Assembly (NCBI RefSeq): GCF_032884065.1
Contig: NC_088865.1
Location: 46,712,185-46,776,184, forward strand
DNA length: 64,000 nucleotides
From: Artemia franciscana
Lineage: Eukaryota > Arthropoda > Branchiopoda > Anostraca > Artemiidae
Direction: 5' to 3'
Part shown: positions 1 to 14,553 of the stretch, one piece after another
Layout of the letters: each line of letters starts with the position of its first letter
How positions within the stretch are numbered: the first letter of the stretch is position 1
Program-made: the position numbers and the translations under genes
Notes under the pieces: generated by a model
Seen by the model: only the letters and a program-made list of their open reading frames with translations
What the model was told of the DNA's origin: nothing
The model's database searches: none

Positions 1-1985
1 AGAGCTATCACTTTTACTGAAACCAGAATACCGAACTCCCCCCCCCCCCAAAAAAAAAAAAGATTGTCTTCTAGTCATAAAATATTCCGTGACTAGCCTC
101 CACAAAACACATGGATAAGCTAAGCTATTAGGGATAGCTCGATTACGAATACATGTTCATTTTCCCAGAGGGCAATTGTAATTTGCAAATTGTCCTAGTT
201 TAGTAAGAGCGTAATTTGCACTTTTGTGTGACAGGGTTATGCCAATTAGAATTTGAGTACAAGGGATAATCCATATAGCGGTATATCCACTTTTGAATTG
301 CAACGCAGAAGCAAAATGGGTAAAGAACTTGTTCTGAGGCATTATAGCCTGGAAATTTTGATTGATTTGACCGTAAATAGGACAAGCGCTTAAATTTCCA
401 AAAACCCGAAGAGGAAAAGCTAATGAGCTTTCTAACTTAAAGTACTTAAAAGAGAATATTTCAGTTAGTGTATGCATAAAATTTGAGTTACAACGTGCTA
501 ATTGTATTCAAGCACCACAATATCATGACTGGATATATATTTAAGGTAATAAGTAAATAAATAAAGGCAATTAATAAATGAAAGTAATATGTAAACAAAA
601 AGACTATTTCAGTACTTTGTGGCAAATTCATAACAGTTTGTCTTAGGAGGCCACTAAGCTCAAGTGAACTTCGTATCTTGTTCTGAACTAAATGGCTATA
701 TAAGAACTTGATTACGTTTAAGCAATCAATATTTTAGGATTGGAAACTTAGAAAGCTGCGATAAAAAAGTTAAGAACCATATAGATCTTTAAGGGTGTTA
801 ATTAGAGGTCATTCACCCCTCTAATTCCCCCTTTCAGATTTTCAAATGCTTCTTTTTTTATGTTTTCATTGTAAAGTTCCATTTTTTTGCGTATGCGTTC
901 GATATTTGAAAAAGAATGCCCCCCAAATATATTCTGTAAAATAAACTTTGCCCTCCCCCCTTCAATTTTTAAGAATTAACACCATTACTTACTTTGCCTA
1001 TCTTGGCGAAACACTCCCCTTTTTAATTACCTACAATGTCATTTGAAGAGTTGTAACATTCCTAATTCCATGTTTAACAATAGTTAACTTTATTGATGTG
1101 ACCCCAAATACCTGGCAATGCCCAACGTCTATTCTTATTACACTTTACTTTACCTACTGTTAATTATTTTTATTCATATTAAGATTTATTTTACTTAAAG
1201 CTAAATACTTTTCAGATTTCTATAGTTTGAATGGTACTTGTGTATTATACGCCACTCAAGCACTTCATTTCAAGGGCGCCGGTAGAAAATTTTCCAGCGG
1301 GGGAACTAGTCGTCAAAATACTAGTGGCGGTTGGGTGACAGGGAATGTATTTCAGGATATGTTTCCGTTGGAATAAGTTTATTTTTAAATACTTTTAGGA
1401 AAAACCTTTCAAATAAAAAGAGCAATTAAATTGAATGCAAAATGAAAAAAGAGAGTAAATTTTAAACGACAAGGATTCCTTCCGAAGTTATCAATTTATT
1501 TAATCAATAATATTGTTAATTATTATGCATTTGATATTAAAAGAAAATCAAACTGAAACCAAAATTTCAGAAAGAATTATTGTTTTTGCAGATTATAACA
1601 GATATAGACTTGTCTTTATGCAATTTCCTACGCCTTAGAATAGTTTACAGAAGGAATAGAGATGCTACAAAATCCTCCTGTCTGCATGGACACCACGTTT
1701 TGACTTTATAGCGGCTATGTAAAATGTACCTCTTACATAACAGAGCAAATCTCCCCCTCGAACTTAAATCCCTTATATATGCTGACATTAAAAAAAAACA
1801 GAATAGCAAAAGAAAAACAAAATAAAAACTTAACTATCCAGCTGTCAAATTGACCCTCTTTCTTTTTATTGTCCTACTCAGCTAAATAAAACGAACAGGT
1901 TCAGAAAAAATTTCGTCACATGAGAATTTTATCAGTTTGTGATGAAGAACAGGAAGTAAAAAGTGACCTTGGCCACTACTCACCA
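1..1985. other. AT-rich stretch without recognised gene
   Basis: I see no coding similarity or exon with convincing splice sites here. A C-run followed by an A-run lies at about 38-61. Around 1229-1262 is a segment resembling the terminus of the small inverted-repeat element found complete at 56,289 (shared core TGTATTATAC followed by CACTCAA), so this may be a solo end or a decayed copy. Confidence 0.5.
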
Positions 1986-1989
1986 AAAC

Positions 1990-2700
1990 TAAAAATTTAA
2001 TTCTCATGACAATTGCTACACCGGTAGTATTATTCTTCCCGTTTATTACTACCCACCCAAAACCAAAAATCTGAGAAAATTTGCATTATTTTTGAATTGA
2101 GGGGAAACACCCCCAAAAAACAAATGATCTTATTGAAAATCCTATTATTAAATCATATCATAGAACCATATCATATCATAGAGGTTTCAAGCTCCAATCT
2201 TCAAAATATGGAATTTCATTTTTTTTTTATTTTAGAAGAAACATCGTCGCTGCATGTTTATTTGTTGTTGTTTTTTTTACAGAGGCAGTTGTATCCATAC
2301 GAATGTCTGATAATTGGGAGGGAGATCATTCAAACATAAACTAAAAACTATTTTTTAAGTGACCATTCAGATATGGTCAGGGAAAGTCTTGTTTTCTGCC
2401 ATTTTATGGCACGAAACTACGACTTTACTCTGGAGAAGACAAATTTGCAATCAGTTTAGAATTCTGAGAAGCTAATTGATTTAAAAGTATCAATACTATA
2501 TTTTAGGCTTTCCAGTTGCAGAAGAAGTAATGCCACATGGTGGCAGTACTGGATTCAACCAAGTTGATTCACTTTATGTGTAATGAAGTTAGGCTATGTT
2601 CGGTGATCTGTAACTGCGTGTCAGCTATTATGAGGGGGAGGGTGAGTCATTGTTTAGGAGAGAGTAGGATAGATTACTAAAAAATTACATTTTAGTAGAC
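1990..2700 (-). repeat. R1-type interspersed repeat, decayed copy
   Basis: Non-coding repeat in the reverse of the orientation shown at 16,001-17,650. Recognisable blocks include the segment reading CTGAGAAAATTTGC (about 2070), the T-rich block before 2280 and the later block ending near 2540 with CTTTCCAGTTGCAGAAG. The same block order recurs at 33,060-33,600, including the segment with CAGCTATTATGAGG, which shows these two are paralogous copies. Short ORFs here show no protein resemblance. Confidence 0.6.
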
Positions 2701-3688
2701 AAACTGCTTACTATTCATGGTAGGGGGAGCAGGAATTGACTAAAATGTTTCTCTATAAAGCTAAAATGTTACATTCCCATATCTATCAGCACATTTTAAC
2801 ATTTTAGTTTTCAGCAATTTTAAATGGTAATATTTTTCTTTTTTCTATTTGTGTGAAGTACTTCAAAGTGTTAAAAAAATGTATGTAATATATTTATCGA
2901 TAAGAAAAATACTATTGCAGAGGTTGTGATGGCTTCAGTCATATAGAAGATCAAATGTCTCACAGAATCTCCATCCATAGTAACAACAGTCTTTTTTCAT
3001 TCAGCCAAAATTGTTTAGTAGTAATATTAACTAAGACTTTTTACCAAAATTTCTATTCATCGCCAATTTTTCAAGTATATTCAAATTTTGTCCAAAATTA
3101 AAATATTTAACCGTAATCAACGTACGATTACGATTTACACAATTTAAAAGCAATTAACTTGGGATTTAAGGGACCGGTACCTCAAATTATATCTTGGTTA
3201 CGCTTGGGTTCGAGTTGGAAAACAATCAGAAAATAAAATAAAAAAGAAGTGCTTCAACTGAAAGCATGGAACAGATTTGAAACCTCTTTAAACAAATTAC
3301 TCTTTATATGAAGGGATCTGTTTTCTCTATAGCTACTTACTCTTTACTGTGAAGTTTGGCTTTTGTCCAAATTTTAAAGAAAACTGCAATTGGAAAAAAA
3401 AGATTTTTCAAAGTGCTAAAAAAAATTTGTTTAATAAGCAAGGTGGTGCGAAGGGGGCAGTCCCCCATATATACAGAACAACTTCAATTTGTTTTAAGTT
3501 TTAAACTCGCTCCATACTTTAGATGAAAAACTTTTTTCTGTTTGTTTAGTTACATTTGATGAAACTGTAAAGTTTTATGAATACAATACTTTCAGCAACT
3601 CAGAAAAGACGATGATCTGTCAATGATATTTCATTGTAATATCGACGATAGTTCAATGATCTCTGTTTGGATTTTGGTAGGTAATCCA
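2701..3688. other. No feature recognised
   Basis: AT-rich sequence with homopolymer runs. I see no exon, RNA gene or transposon terminus. Confidence 0.4.
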
Positions 3689-4640
3689 ACAGTTCGTGGT
3701 AACGAACTGTAAGTAAGTAGCGACCCGGCTTAATAGTAGCCGAAACTCTAAAAAACGGAATTTTGATACCAATAGATATACCAAAAGAATTGGCTTATTG
3801 TGCTGATTCCAGATATATAAGTTTCATTACGTTTATTCTTACCCATCAAAAGCTAAGAGCCTGAGAAAATTTGTATGATTTTCGAAAAAAGGGGGAAGGC
3901 CCTCTAGAAGTCACATAATTTTAATTAAAATCACGACATCAAATTCGGCGTATCAAATAATCCTACCTCAGAGGTTTGAAGCTCATTTCTTCAAGAATGT
4001 GGAATTTTCTTATTTTTACCAGAAGAAAGATCACAGATGCGTGTTTATTTGTTTTTTTGTTGTTGTTTTTTCTCAGGGGTAATCGTATTGACCCTGTGGG
4101 CTTAAAACATCGCTAGAAATGTTATTCTAACGAAAATTAAAAGTTCTAGTGCCCTTTTTAAGTGTCCAAAAAGTCAGATAGCAACTAGGCCCCCTCCCAC
4201 GCCACTTTTTTCCCAAAATAGCCCGATAAAAATTTGAGATAGCTATTTTGTTCAGCATAGTTGAAAGGCCCAATAATTATGTCTTTAGAGATAAAATGAC
4301 CCCCTACAGCCCCTGGGGGAAAGTTTTTAAGTTATAAAATTTGCCCATTGTTTACGTATAGTATTTGTTATTAGAAAGTATGCATACATTTTTTGGTAGG
4401 GACGGGAGGATGAATTTTCTTTTGCACGGTGAGAATTAAGGAGCAAGGTTAAATCTCAAAACGAATAAAAATTATTATCCCTCCTCAACACCTTGCTCTT
4501 TAGGCTAAAGTTTAAATTTTGTCCCAATTCTCTTATAAACGACTCCTGATACACAAGGGTCGTTTAATTAGAACAATAAGTAAGTTTATTTTAAAGTGCC
4601 AAAAAATTAACTTGCAAGCTTAGAAACAAACATTTTTCTA
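3689..4640 (-). repeat. R1 repeat copy with terminal palindrome
   Basis: Reverse-oriented R1 copy. It starts with the 22-bp palindrome ACAGTTCGT-GGTA-ACGAACTGT (3689-3710; 9-bp stem, 4-nt loop). It continues through blocks shared with the copies at 6,535 and 16,001 (ACCCATCAAAAGCT near 3842, AGTTCTAGTGCCCTTTTT near 4142, ACCTTGCTCTTTAGGCTAAAG near 4490). No protein is encoded. The palindrome probably marks one end of the element, because a weaker version introduces the R1-like segment near 18,560. Confidence 0.65.
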
Positions 4641-5688
4641 AAGGCAATGGAAAAAGTATTTCAATTAAAGTAAAATAATATAAAAATGGAAAAAGTAAGT
4701 AATTACAAAATATAAAAAAAACAATAGCTTACTTACAAAAACTAAGATATAAACTCCCAGCATTATGTTCTGTTGAGCAATGCCGAAGCATTGGACGGAT
4801 ATTTTTTAACAATATCGACAGTTTTGGACTTGGTCATCAAACACCAAAATATTTAATGCCTTTATACTCAGTGTTTGTAAAAAGTAAAACATTATCAAAG
4901 TAATTTTTCAAATTAAAACATTAGAACTAAGATTTAGAAAATCAAATAAAAATTTTTGGATTCAACGTTTTAATTTAATTGTGAATACAAAAAAAAACAA
5001 TATTTTGTCAAATATATTTGACGCCCAAATACTTCATAACTGTAAAAACATTAAGTCTTTTTCAAAGTGACACCTAGGTAAATACAATCACTTCTTAAAA
5101 AAAAATGATAATAAAACACAAAAATCTTATCTGTTCAGGGAGAAAACACAGAAATTCTTAGCATTCCGGTCAGGGGAAACATTTCTGATTATAGTGGCCT
5201 CATATACTAGCTCATGGGTAGTCTTGCTATACAAGCAAAAGTTGACGGCACATTTTTACCGAAATTGCCCCTTACTAAGTTCTTTTCCTTATGTTTTCTA
5301 TAATTATACCAACTTTCTTGTGTACTAATAACTGTACTAATTACTAATAACAAATACAAATTTAGGAGCACCATCAAAAGCTGATTCTTTGATTTAATGT
5401 TATCAATAGCTCTTATACTTTCGTTTATGACAAGGAGCGTTATTTACTTACGATTCATTACTTAAAAGAATTCAAGAAAATTAGGATCACTCAGTCACAA
5501 ATTAGAGCTTACATTTTCCTTATTAAGGGCCAAAATCTATTGGCAGGCAGCTAACAATGGGGCAATACATATTTTTCCATTGTTTTACCTGTTCTGCTCT
5601 CTCTTTTGGTTTCCTTATAATTACTTTATAGTCAAAAATTTCAAGGGGGGCCATGACCCCCTCCCGCCAGCACCCTTGCTTCATTTAG
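4641..5688. other. No feature recognised
   Basis: Very AT-rich sequence with no recognisable gene, repeat terminus or splice-bounded ORF. Confidence 0.4.
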
Positions 5689-6070
5689 TTAGTACATGTT
5701 TGTTGACGCTCAATCCAAATGAAATACCACAAAATATAATGAAAATATTATACTTTAGAAACAAATTTGGGCTATATATTTGCACAATAGGGGGGGGGGG
5801 GGTAAAATATAGCGGTTCTACATGCAAAATGTATTAGGTACAATTATTCTGCATATTATGAAGTAAGAATTGTTTTCTAACTTCAAACTGTCCAAATACT
5901 TAACTCCCCCCCCTCTAATATACAAATAAATAGCCCAAATTATATATTTCCCATCTATTCTGTCACTTGTCTTTGTCTTGTCTCACGCTAAGCTGAAAGA
6001 AACTAACGAAGAAACCGGTTTGTTCTCGATTTTTATGAAGCGTAAACTTGAGTGGTGTATAATACACAAC
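5689..6070. mobile_element. Small inverted-repeat element (MITE-like), diverged copy
   Basis: The right end reads CTTGAGTGGTGTATAATACA. A degenerate complementary left end starts near 5689. Internal blocks (AATATAATGAAAATATTATACTTT, a G-run, then CTGTCACTTGTC) match the better-preserved copy at 56,289-56,607 in the same order. The G13 run at 5790-5802 is part of the element. It is non-coding and non-autonomous; the superfamily is unknown. Confidence 0.5.
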
Positions 6071-6534
6071 CGTTTAAATTTCAAGCGATTTTGTCAAAAA
6101 AAATTTGTCTATAACTTAAGGCTATATCCAGGTAGCGTGTGGGTAAAAGACGGTCTGCTGTTATTGATTTAGGGTTCTAAATGGCATTTCACTTGTTATT
6201 GTCGTAGCTGGTTTGGAAGGTGATTCTTGGTCCAAATTACCCCTTTTTTTTAGCAAAAAAAAATACAGTCTCTCGTCATTATTTGTTGTGTGCCAAGTGA
6301 AAAAAAAAATGGAAGAGCTGATGATAATTCAGAAGAAGGGAACCAGTTCAAAACAACCCTCAAAGAATCTGCTCTAATTCGACTAGACCAACAGTATTCG
6401 ACACTCCAAAAACAGAATTTAATACTATTTAGCATATCAAAAGAATTGTTTTCTTACACTGATTACACTGATTTTCTTACACTGAAGTTTGAATCTTTCT
6501 CTCAATTCTTCTTTTTAAAACAGTAAAAAAATTT
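6071..6534. other. No feature recognised
   Basis: Short opposing ORFs are present but neither strand shows a recognisable domain or splice structure. Confidence 0.4.
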
Positions 6535-7878
6535 AGCGTAAAGAGCGGGGTGTTGATGAGGAAGCAGCCTCTTTCATATACGAAGTAATTTCTGGTCGTT
6601 TTAAGTTTTAATGTCGCTCCTTACTTTCAGTTTAAAAAAACTTGTTTTTTTTTTATTTAATTTCTGAACGTTTTTGAATCAATGCATGTTATGATTTTGG
6701 CTCTCCGCAGAGGAATAATTAAAACCAAATTTGTATTTTATTTATTTTTTCATTGTTTTTTTAAATAATGCTAGTATATCCTGCGCTCCCTTCATGAAGA
6801 TTTTCTTCCCCCATGACAAATTATCGATGGAAAGCTCCCCCAGCATATCCCCCTCTTCTCAACTCCTCCCCCCAACCAAAAAAACCCTCCTGAAAACGCC
6901 TGTACACTTCGCAATAACCATTACTATATGTAAGCACTGGTCAAAGTTTGTAACTTGTTGCCCCTCCCTCGGTGACTGTGGGGGAGTAAGTCGTTCCCAA
7001 AGACATAGTTATAAGATTTTTCGACTACGCTGAATAAAATGGCTATCTCAGAATTTTGATCCGTTGACTTTGGGAAAATAATTAGCGTGGGAGGGGGCCT
7101 AGGTGCCCTCCAATTTTTTCGGTCACTTAAAAAGGGCACTAGAACTTTTCATTTCCGTTAGAATGAGCCCTCTTGCAACATTCTAGGACAACTGGGTCGA
7201 TACGAACACCCCTGGGGAAAAAACAAAAAAAAAAACAAAAAAAAACAAATAAACACGCATCCGTGATCTGCCTTCTGGCAAAAAATACAAAATTCCACAT
7301 TTTGCAGATAGGACCAGAAATTTACTCCTTCTCAACCTCTCTCTCTTTATGCTTAAGTGTTTTTGTTTGTTGTTTTTTTTTTGTTTTTTTTTTTTGTCCC
7401 AATTCCTTAATATCGATTGCTGAAACACAAGGGCCGTTGATTTGGAATAATAAGCTTCTTTAAAAGTAAAGAATAAAGGTAAAGAATGCGGCACCGGACT
7501 TTGCAGTCCCTACCGGTGGTGCTGATTTCTATTTTATAGCCCTTCAGCAAGGAAATACAATTGGGGGGTGGGGGCCAGCCATCCTGTGCTTTCGCACGCC
7601 CTTCCGGTTTACCTTCCCTAGATTTTTCCAGGTACCAATTCAGAGCCGTGTCAACTCCGGCTAAGCTTACAGTGTCATGTCACTAAGCCCCTGTTCCAAA
7701 CCAAGTAGCCAACGATGCTAAGACTCGAACCACTGTCGTCAGGATTTTGACTCTAGTGTGCTAACCACTTGGCCCTGAAAAACCTTAGTGTAACGAGCAA
7801 GGGGTTGAGATGGGGGCACCCCCTAATATTCGGAGTAATCTCTGTTCGTCTTAAGTTTGAATGCTGTTCTTTCTTTCA

Positions 7879-7880
<2 letters not shown>
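6535..7880 (+). repeat. R1 repeat copy interrupted by a SINE
   Basis: Forward R1 copy starting with TTTAGCGTAAAGAGCGGGG. It shares long blocks with 16,180-17,500: CTGAACGTTTTTGAAT, TTTTGGCTCTCCGC, TGATCCGTTGACTTTGGGAA and AAAATACAAAATTCCACAT. A tRNA-like SINE occupies about 7457-7776. R1 sequence resumes at about 7780 with CCTTAGTGTAACGAGCAAGG and ends at CTTTCTTTCAG beside a TA tract. The ORFs in it, including the K/Q-rich and F-rich ones, are repeat shadows. Confidence 0.7.
7457..7776 (-). mobile_element. tRNA-derived SINE
   Basis: On the minus strand the unit begins GGGCCAAGTGGTTAGCACAC, a tRNA-like A-box region. The B box GGTTCGAGTCT follows at plus 7721-7731. Then comes a roughly 230-bp unrelated body and a CTTTA-rich tail at the low-coordinate end. 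The spacing fits an internal Pol III promoter. The body is not tRNA-like, so this is a SINE and not a tRNA gene. I could not find a clean target-site duplication. Confidence 0.7.

Positions 7881-7881
<1 letters not shown>

Positions 7882-7962
<81 letters not shown>
7882..7962. repeat. (TA)n tract
   Basis: About 81 bp of uninterrupted TA dinucleotides abutting the right edge of the R1 copy. Confidence 0.97.
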
Positions 7963-7964
<2 letters not shown>

Positions 7965-8584
7965 CAAAATATAATAAACAAAACCCAAAAGGGCCGCATT
8001 TACTAAAAACAAATTGATCATATTTCTGTAAATTTAATTTAATTATGCACTGAACAGTTCTTTCGAGAAATTATTATTGTTATTATTTTACCTAATTTGA
8101 TCTATTTTCATGTTTAGTTTGGCTATTAACTTTCCCTACAAAACCCTTATTTAGGAAAATATTTTTTTCTCTAACTATTCTTAAACTTAATCTAACCAAT
8201 TAAATTCATTTAAGGCTTGGTAAAAGTTTGTGCAATGTTGTACAATCGCGTATCTGTATTATTGAGTAAGACCCATGGATCCGTGGGTAGGCAGAGTTTG
8301 GATAAGTGTGTCTGAAGCCTTAAGCAGTGAGTTTTTATGCCCCAATTTTTTTAATCTCATTGGGTCTTCAGATTTCTTATTTTCTTGTTTATAAATATTT
8401 TTATTGTCTTCTTGCTTTCTAGCAGACAAAAGGTACTGTTATTTGGCCCCTACTGGGATTCATGGAAAGTTAAAAATTCAAAGAGCTAACCTTGGAAAAT
8501 GTGGAATCGGTGAACCCCAGGTTTTATATATTTCAGACCTCCACCCTCCCTTCATGAGCTACTTTTACTTAAGGTGCCTGCCAC
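7963..8584. other. No feature recognised
   Basis: AT-rich sequence, no recognisable gene. Confidence 0.4.
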
Positions 8585-9900
8585 AGTAAAGGCAACGTAG
8601 CAAGCGACGCAACTCTGTTCCTCCACGCCGATCGATCTGCTGTTAAGAGTGGGGCCTCGTCGACAGCATTGTTATCCACCTCCAGGTTTTTTTTATGCTA
8701 TCCTTCCACCTTGTCCAGGATATGTCTCTCGGGAAAGACCCGTCATTACCTTTGGGATTTGAAATCATTGACTATTTGGGCTGATACTGTCGTCGGCATA
8801 CATAGGAGGTGTCCAAATCACCTGGGAGTACGCTACACTATTCGAATACAAAATGGCAGTTGGAATGTAAACGCAATCACCCTTGATTGCTAACAGAATC
8901 ATCCCACTGAAAGCCCTCAATCTGACGGAGCTTTTTTGTCTGTCAGACGTGTATCATGCTGAGGATTGAAGAATTAAGGAGTCATGTTTCCATGGCACAG
9001 AGCAGGACTGATCTTAGTGATGTGCTACGCATCCCCATCTTTGTGTGCCTCGAAGTGTAAGGTACTCTCCAGAGAATATTGAGCTTTCCAACAATAGACG
9101 ATGCTTTCGATATTTAGCTGTAAACCTATTCATCTATGAAGCTATCATTAGACAGCACGAAGCTAAGGTGATAGAAGATTCTCAGAAGTTAAGCCGGAGC
9201 TTCTCAAACAGTTATTTTTTCAAGGGACGAGACTGGGCCTTAGGGCTGAATTGCCATTATGATTCAGTTAAATTTCAGCCCTACTTTTGCTATCTCATCC
9301 TGTTGGACAAGACTGTTAGTTAATTGGTTGATTAAGTTGACAATGAGAGCAAGATCATTTGCGAATCCGGCTTCCATCAGAACGTACTCTCCAAACTGCC
9401 GACCGAAGTAAATGCAATTCGTATTTTGTACCATGAAATTGACTATTTCACAATTAAAAAGCTCTGGGGTGGTACCACGCCCCACGTGGAAACCGATTTT
9501 GATGCCGGATAACCTCTTTTGCTCTCTGTTGACTTCGATACAACTCTCCCTCTCTTCGTGAAGCTTATCAAGCAGTTTGTAGTGGTTTTCTGATAGCACA
9601 GTTAATTGAAGTATCACCAAGAACGATTTGTAATCCGTTAAGTGGAAAGAAGCCGTGAGGTCCACAAAGGCTACCCATGCTTTAAACCCGAATTCTTTTG
9701 TCTTCTCTGTTGACTGGTGCGTGGTAAGGTTTGTTCCAGTAAGTTAAGGTACAGTGGATCTTCCAGGCATAAACCCGACCGACGCATCTATCTAATATGG
9801 TCATAGCAAATAGCTACTGGGACCCTGAGTTTCGTTTGATCAACGATGCTTTGCAAGTTACAGGTTTGTACATTTTTGATTCTCTAATTACATATTAGGA
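8585..9900 (-). pseudogene. Decayed LINE reverse transcriptase (RTE-like)
   Basis: Minus-strand non-LTR retrotransposon remnant. From high to low coordinates it shows a finger motif like GFMPGRSTV (about 9,770), motif A degenerated to VDLTASFHLTDYKS (about 9,630-9,665), a motif B region (GRGTTPELFNCEIVNFM), and motif C as FANDLALIVN instead of FADD (about 9,340-9,365). The C-terminal region reads like SVLLCAMETWLLNSSILSM (about 8,960-9,010) and ends in a TADRSAWRNRVASL block (about 8,590-8,640). These match RTE-type and related LINE C-termini as I know them. The frame is broken several times and motif C has lost an aspartate, so it is dead. The 5' part (endonuclease) is absent. Confidence 0.8.
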
Positions 9901-10860
9901 CAGTAATCGCGTTATTCTTTAGTTTTAAATCATGAGGCGTCGAGTAAGCAGTTTTAATTGAATTAAGAAAGTTTGGCGTGATTCCAAATCCTTTTCTCTG
10001 TTAATACATCAAACGGTGATCGGGAAATCATCCATTTTATAGGATTATTTTCTCCTCTGACTCGTCGTTATTTTCACTGTTGCTTCTGTTCTAACCGCAT
10101 ATTTCATTTGTGATTCGATCTGATCATCCTTGTCGCATACATGCTAACCGCCGATTTCTTTGTCCATTATTTTCGTTTGGGGCTTGTTGTGATACTTTTT
10201 GTCGCATGCCTTCTAACCGAAGATGCCATGGCCCTTCATTTTCATGCCTCATTACCTCAGACAGTTTCCCCTGAATTTTCCTTAGCCGTCCGGATTCATT
10301 CAAAATCATTTATTCTTTTGCATGACGTCATAGAAACCAAAAAACTTCTTTCCAGTCGTTATATTTCTGCTTTAATTGCGTTGCTATAAAATTCAGTAGT
10401 AACCGGGGGCGAATTTCCAGCATTTTTAATAGGGGGAGCAAGAGAGGTCCATATCCAGATAGTCAAGGGACATGGGATATATAATGATTTTTTTCTCCAC
10501 ATTATTGTAGGGGGGGGCAAAATACACTTCTTGCCTGCCCCCGCCTCCAAACGACGCCTCTGGTAATAACTAGGAATTTTCAAATGTCTATGTTCTCTTA
10601 AACATCTAAATTACGCATTGGCATAATCATCGTTTTATTCTTTAGTTTCAAATTATGGGGTGGTAAATCAACAATTTCAGATGAACTAAGAAATTCTGAC
10701 GTGGATCCAATTCCCCCTTTCTGTTTATCCGTTTCAGACGTTTAAATAACACGCCCCTTACTCCATTGTAATTTCTGAAAATATCTGAATTTTGCATTAG
10801 TATCATTATCGTGGAATTTTTTGAGTTCTAAGTCGCATTTTTGTTTGCAATTCAATGTGA
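9890..10860. repeat. Degenerate direct repeats
   Basis: Three diverged units share the order ATCG-TTATTCTTTAGTTT, AAAT(T/C)ATG, GAATTAAGAAA/GAACTAAGAAA and GATTCCAAAT/GATCCAATTC. They start near 9,890, 10,610 and (truncated) 10,790. Between units one and two is a G/C-rich segment (10,400-10,565) with GGGGGG and CCCCC runs that may be another small element. No coding function is seen. Confidence 0.45.
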
Positions 10861-11270
10861 TTTTTTTTTTCTTGTTTCAAGTCTTTTTCTTTAGATGTTC
10901 AGAGCATTTTGTCGTCTTGTGTAACTTTTAATGCGACCTTTGCTGGGGTGAAAATGACATAATGTTTGCTCTTGAAATGTATTTGAATGTGACTTCACTC
11001 ACGTGATTTTTTCTTCCCAAATTTAGATTCTTTTTTTTCAGGCCAGAAGATCCTAGAATGCCAATTTTCAAAAAAAAAAAAAATGCGGAATCGTTAAAAA
11101 AATACTTACATAAACAGTTGCTGGTTTAAAGAAAGTTTTAAAACAGAGGCTTCCAAAGGTGTTCTCTGTACCAGCAAATAAAAGAAATACTGCACAAAAA
11201 TACCAAATTTTTTATTAATTATGAAAGAGGGAACAACAGAGCAGATTGAGTAATCTTACTTATTTTACAG
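10861..11270 (+). other. Probable intron upstream of glycine-rich exon
   Basis: AT-rich, pyrimidine-rich sequence ending in TTATTTTACAG, a good splice acceptor directly before the glycine-rich reading frame. I could not identify the first exon. Confidence 0.4.
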
Positions 11271-11492
11271 GTGCTTCTTTTTGCCGCTATTATAACTATA
11301 ACTGCAGCTCAATTTGGCTTAGGAGGAGGCAAATTTGGAGGAGGCAAAATTAGACCAGGATTCGGAGGTGGCTACAGACCTGGATTTGGAGGTGGATTTA
11401 AACCTGGATTTGGAGGTGGATATAAACCTGGATTCGGAGGTGGATTTAGAACTGGATTCGGAGGTGGATACAGACCTGGCTTTGGAAGATGA
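11271..11492 (+). CDS. Glycine-rich secreted peptide, terminal exon
   Basis: This is the open frame after an acceptor ending TTTTACAG; the initiator methionine must lie in an unidentified upstream exon. The first 15 residues (VLLFAAIITITAAQF) are hydrophobic and look like the end of a signal peptide, with likely cleavage near TAA-QF. The rest is glycine-rich and basic: a short GGGK lead and six imperfect 8-residue units of the form (Y/F)(R/K)PGFGGG. It stops after PGFGR. A terminal Gly-Arg could be trimmed and used for C-terminal amidation, as in some arthropod glycine-rich antimicrobial peptides, but cuticle proteins also have such repeats. A poly(A) signal lies 14 bp after the stop. Secretion and repeats are seen; antimicrobial or cuticular function is inference. 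Confidence 0.6.
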   Translation: MLLFAAIITITAAQFGLGGGKFGGGKIRPGFGGGYRPGFGGGFKPGFGGGYKPGFGGGFRTGFGGGYRPGFGR

Positions 11493-11505
11493 CTTAATAT
11501 TGTCT

Positions 11506-11511
11506 AATAAA
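11506..11511 (+). promoter_or_regulatory. Poly(A) signal AATAAA
   Basis: Canonical hexamer just downstream of the glycine-rich stop codon. It supports this being a terminal exon. Confidence 0.55.
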
Positions 11512-11519
11512 AAAAAAAA

Positions 11520-14472
<2,953 letters not shown>

Positions 14473-14552
<80 letters not shown>
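14473..14552. repeat. (TA)n tract, right of Helitron
   Basis: About 80 bp of TA repeat starting directly after the Helitron CTAG. With the left tract it forms one split microsatellite. Confidence 0.95.

Positions 14553-14553
<1 letters not shown>

Noticed and set aside
157-477. 106-codon minus-strand ORF as a gene
   Set aside because: No recognisable domain, splice signal or regulatory context; AT-rich sequence yields such ORFs by chance.
7173-7494. Overlapping Lys/Gln-rich and Phe-rich ORFs
   Set aside because: They are produced by A-runs within the R1 repeat, whose sequence is shared with 17.3 kb where the frame is broken.
10400-10565. A second hAT-like MITE
   Set aside because: One end resembles CAGAGGCGTC-type termini, but the opposite end does not pair with it.
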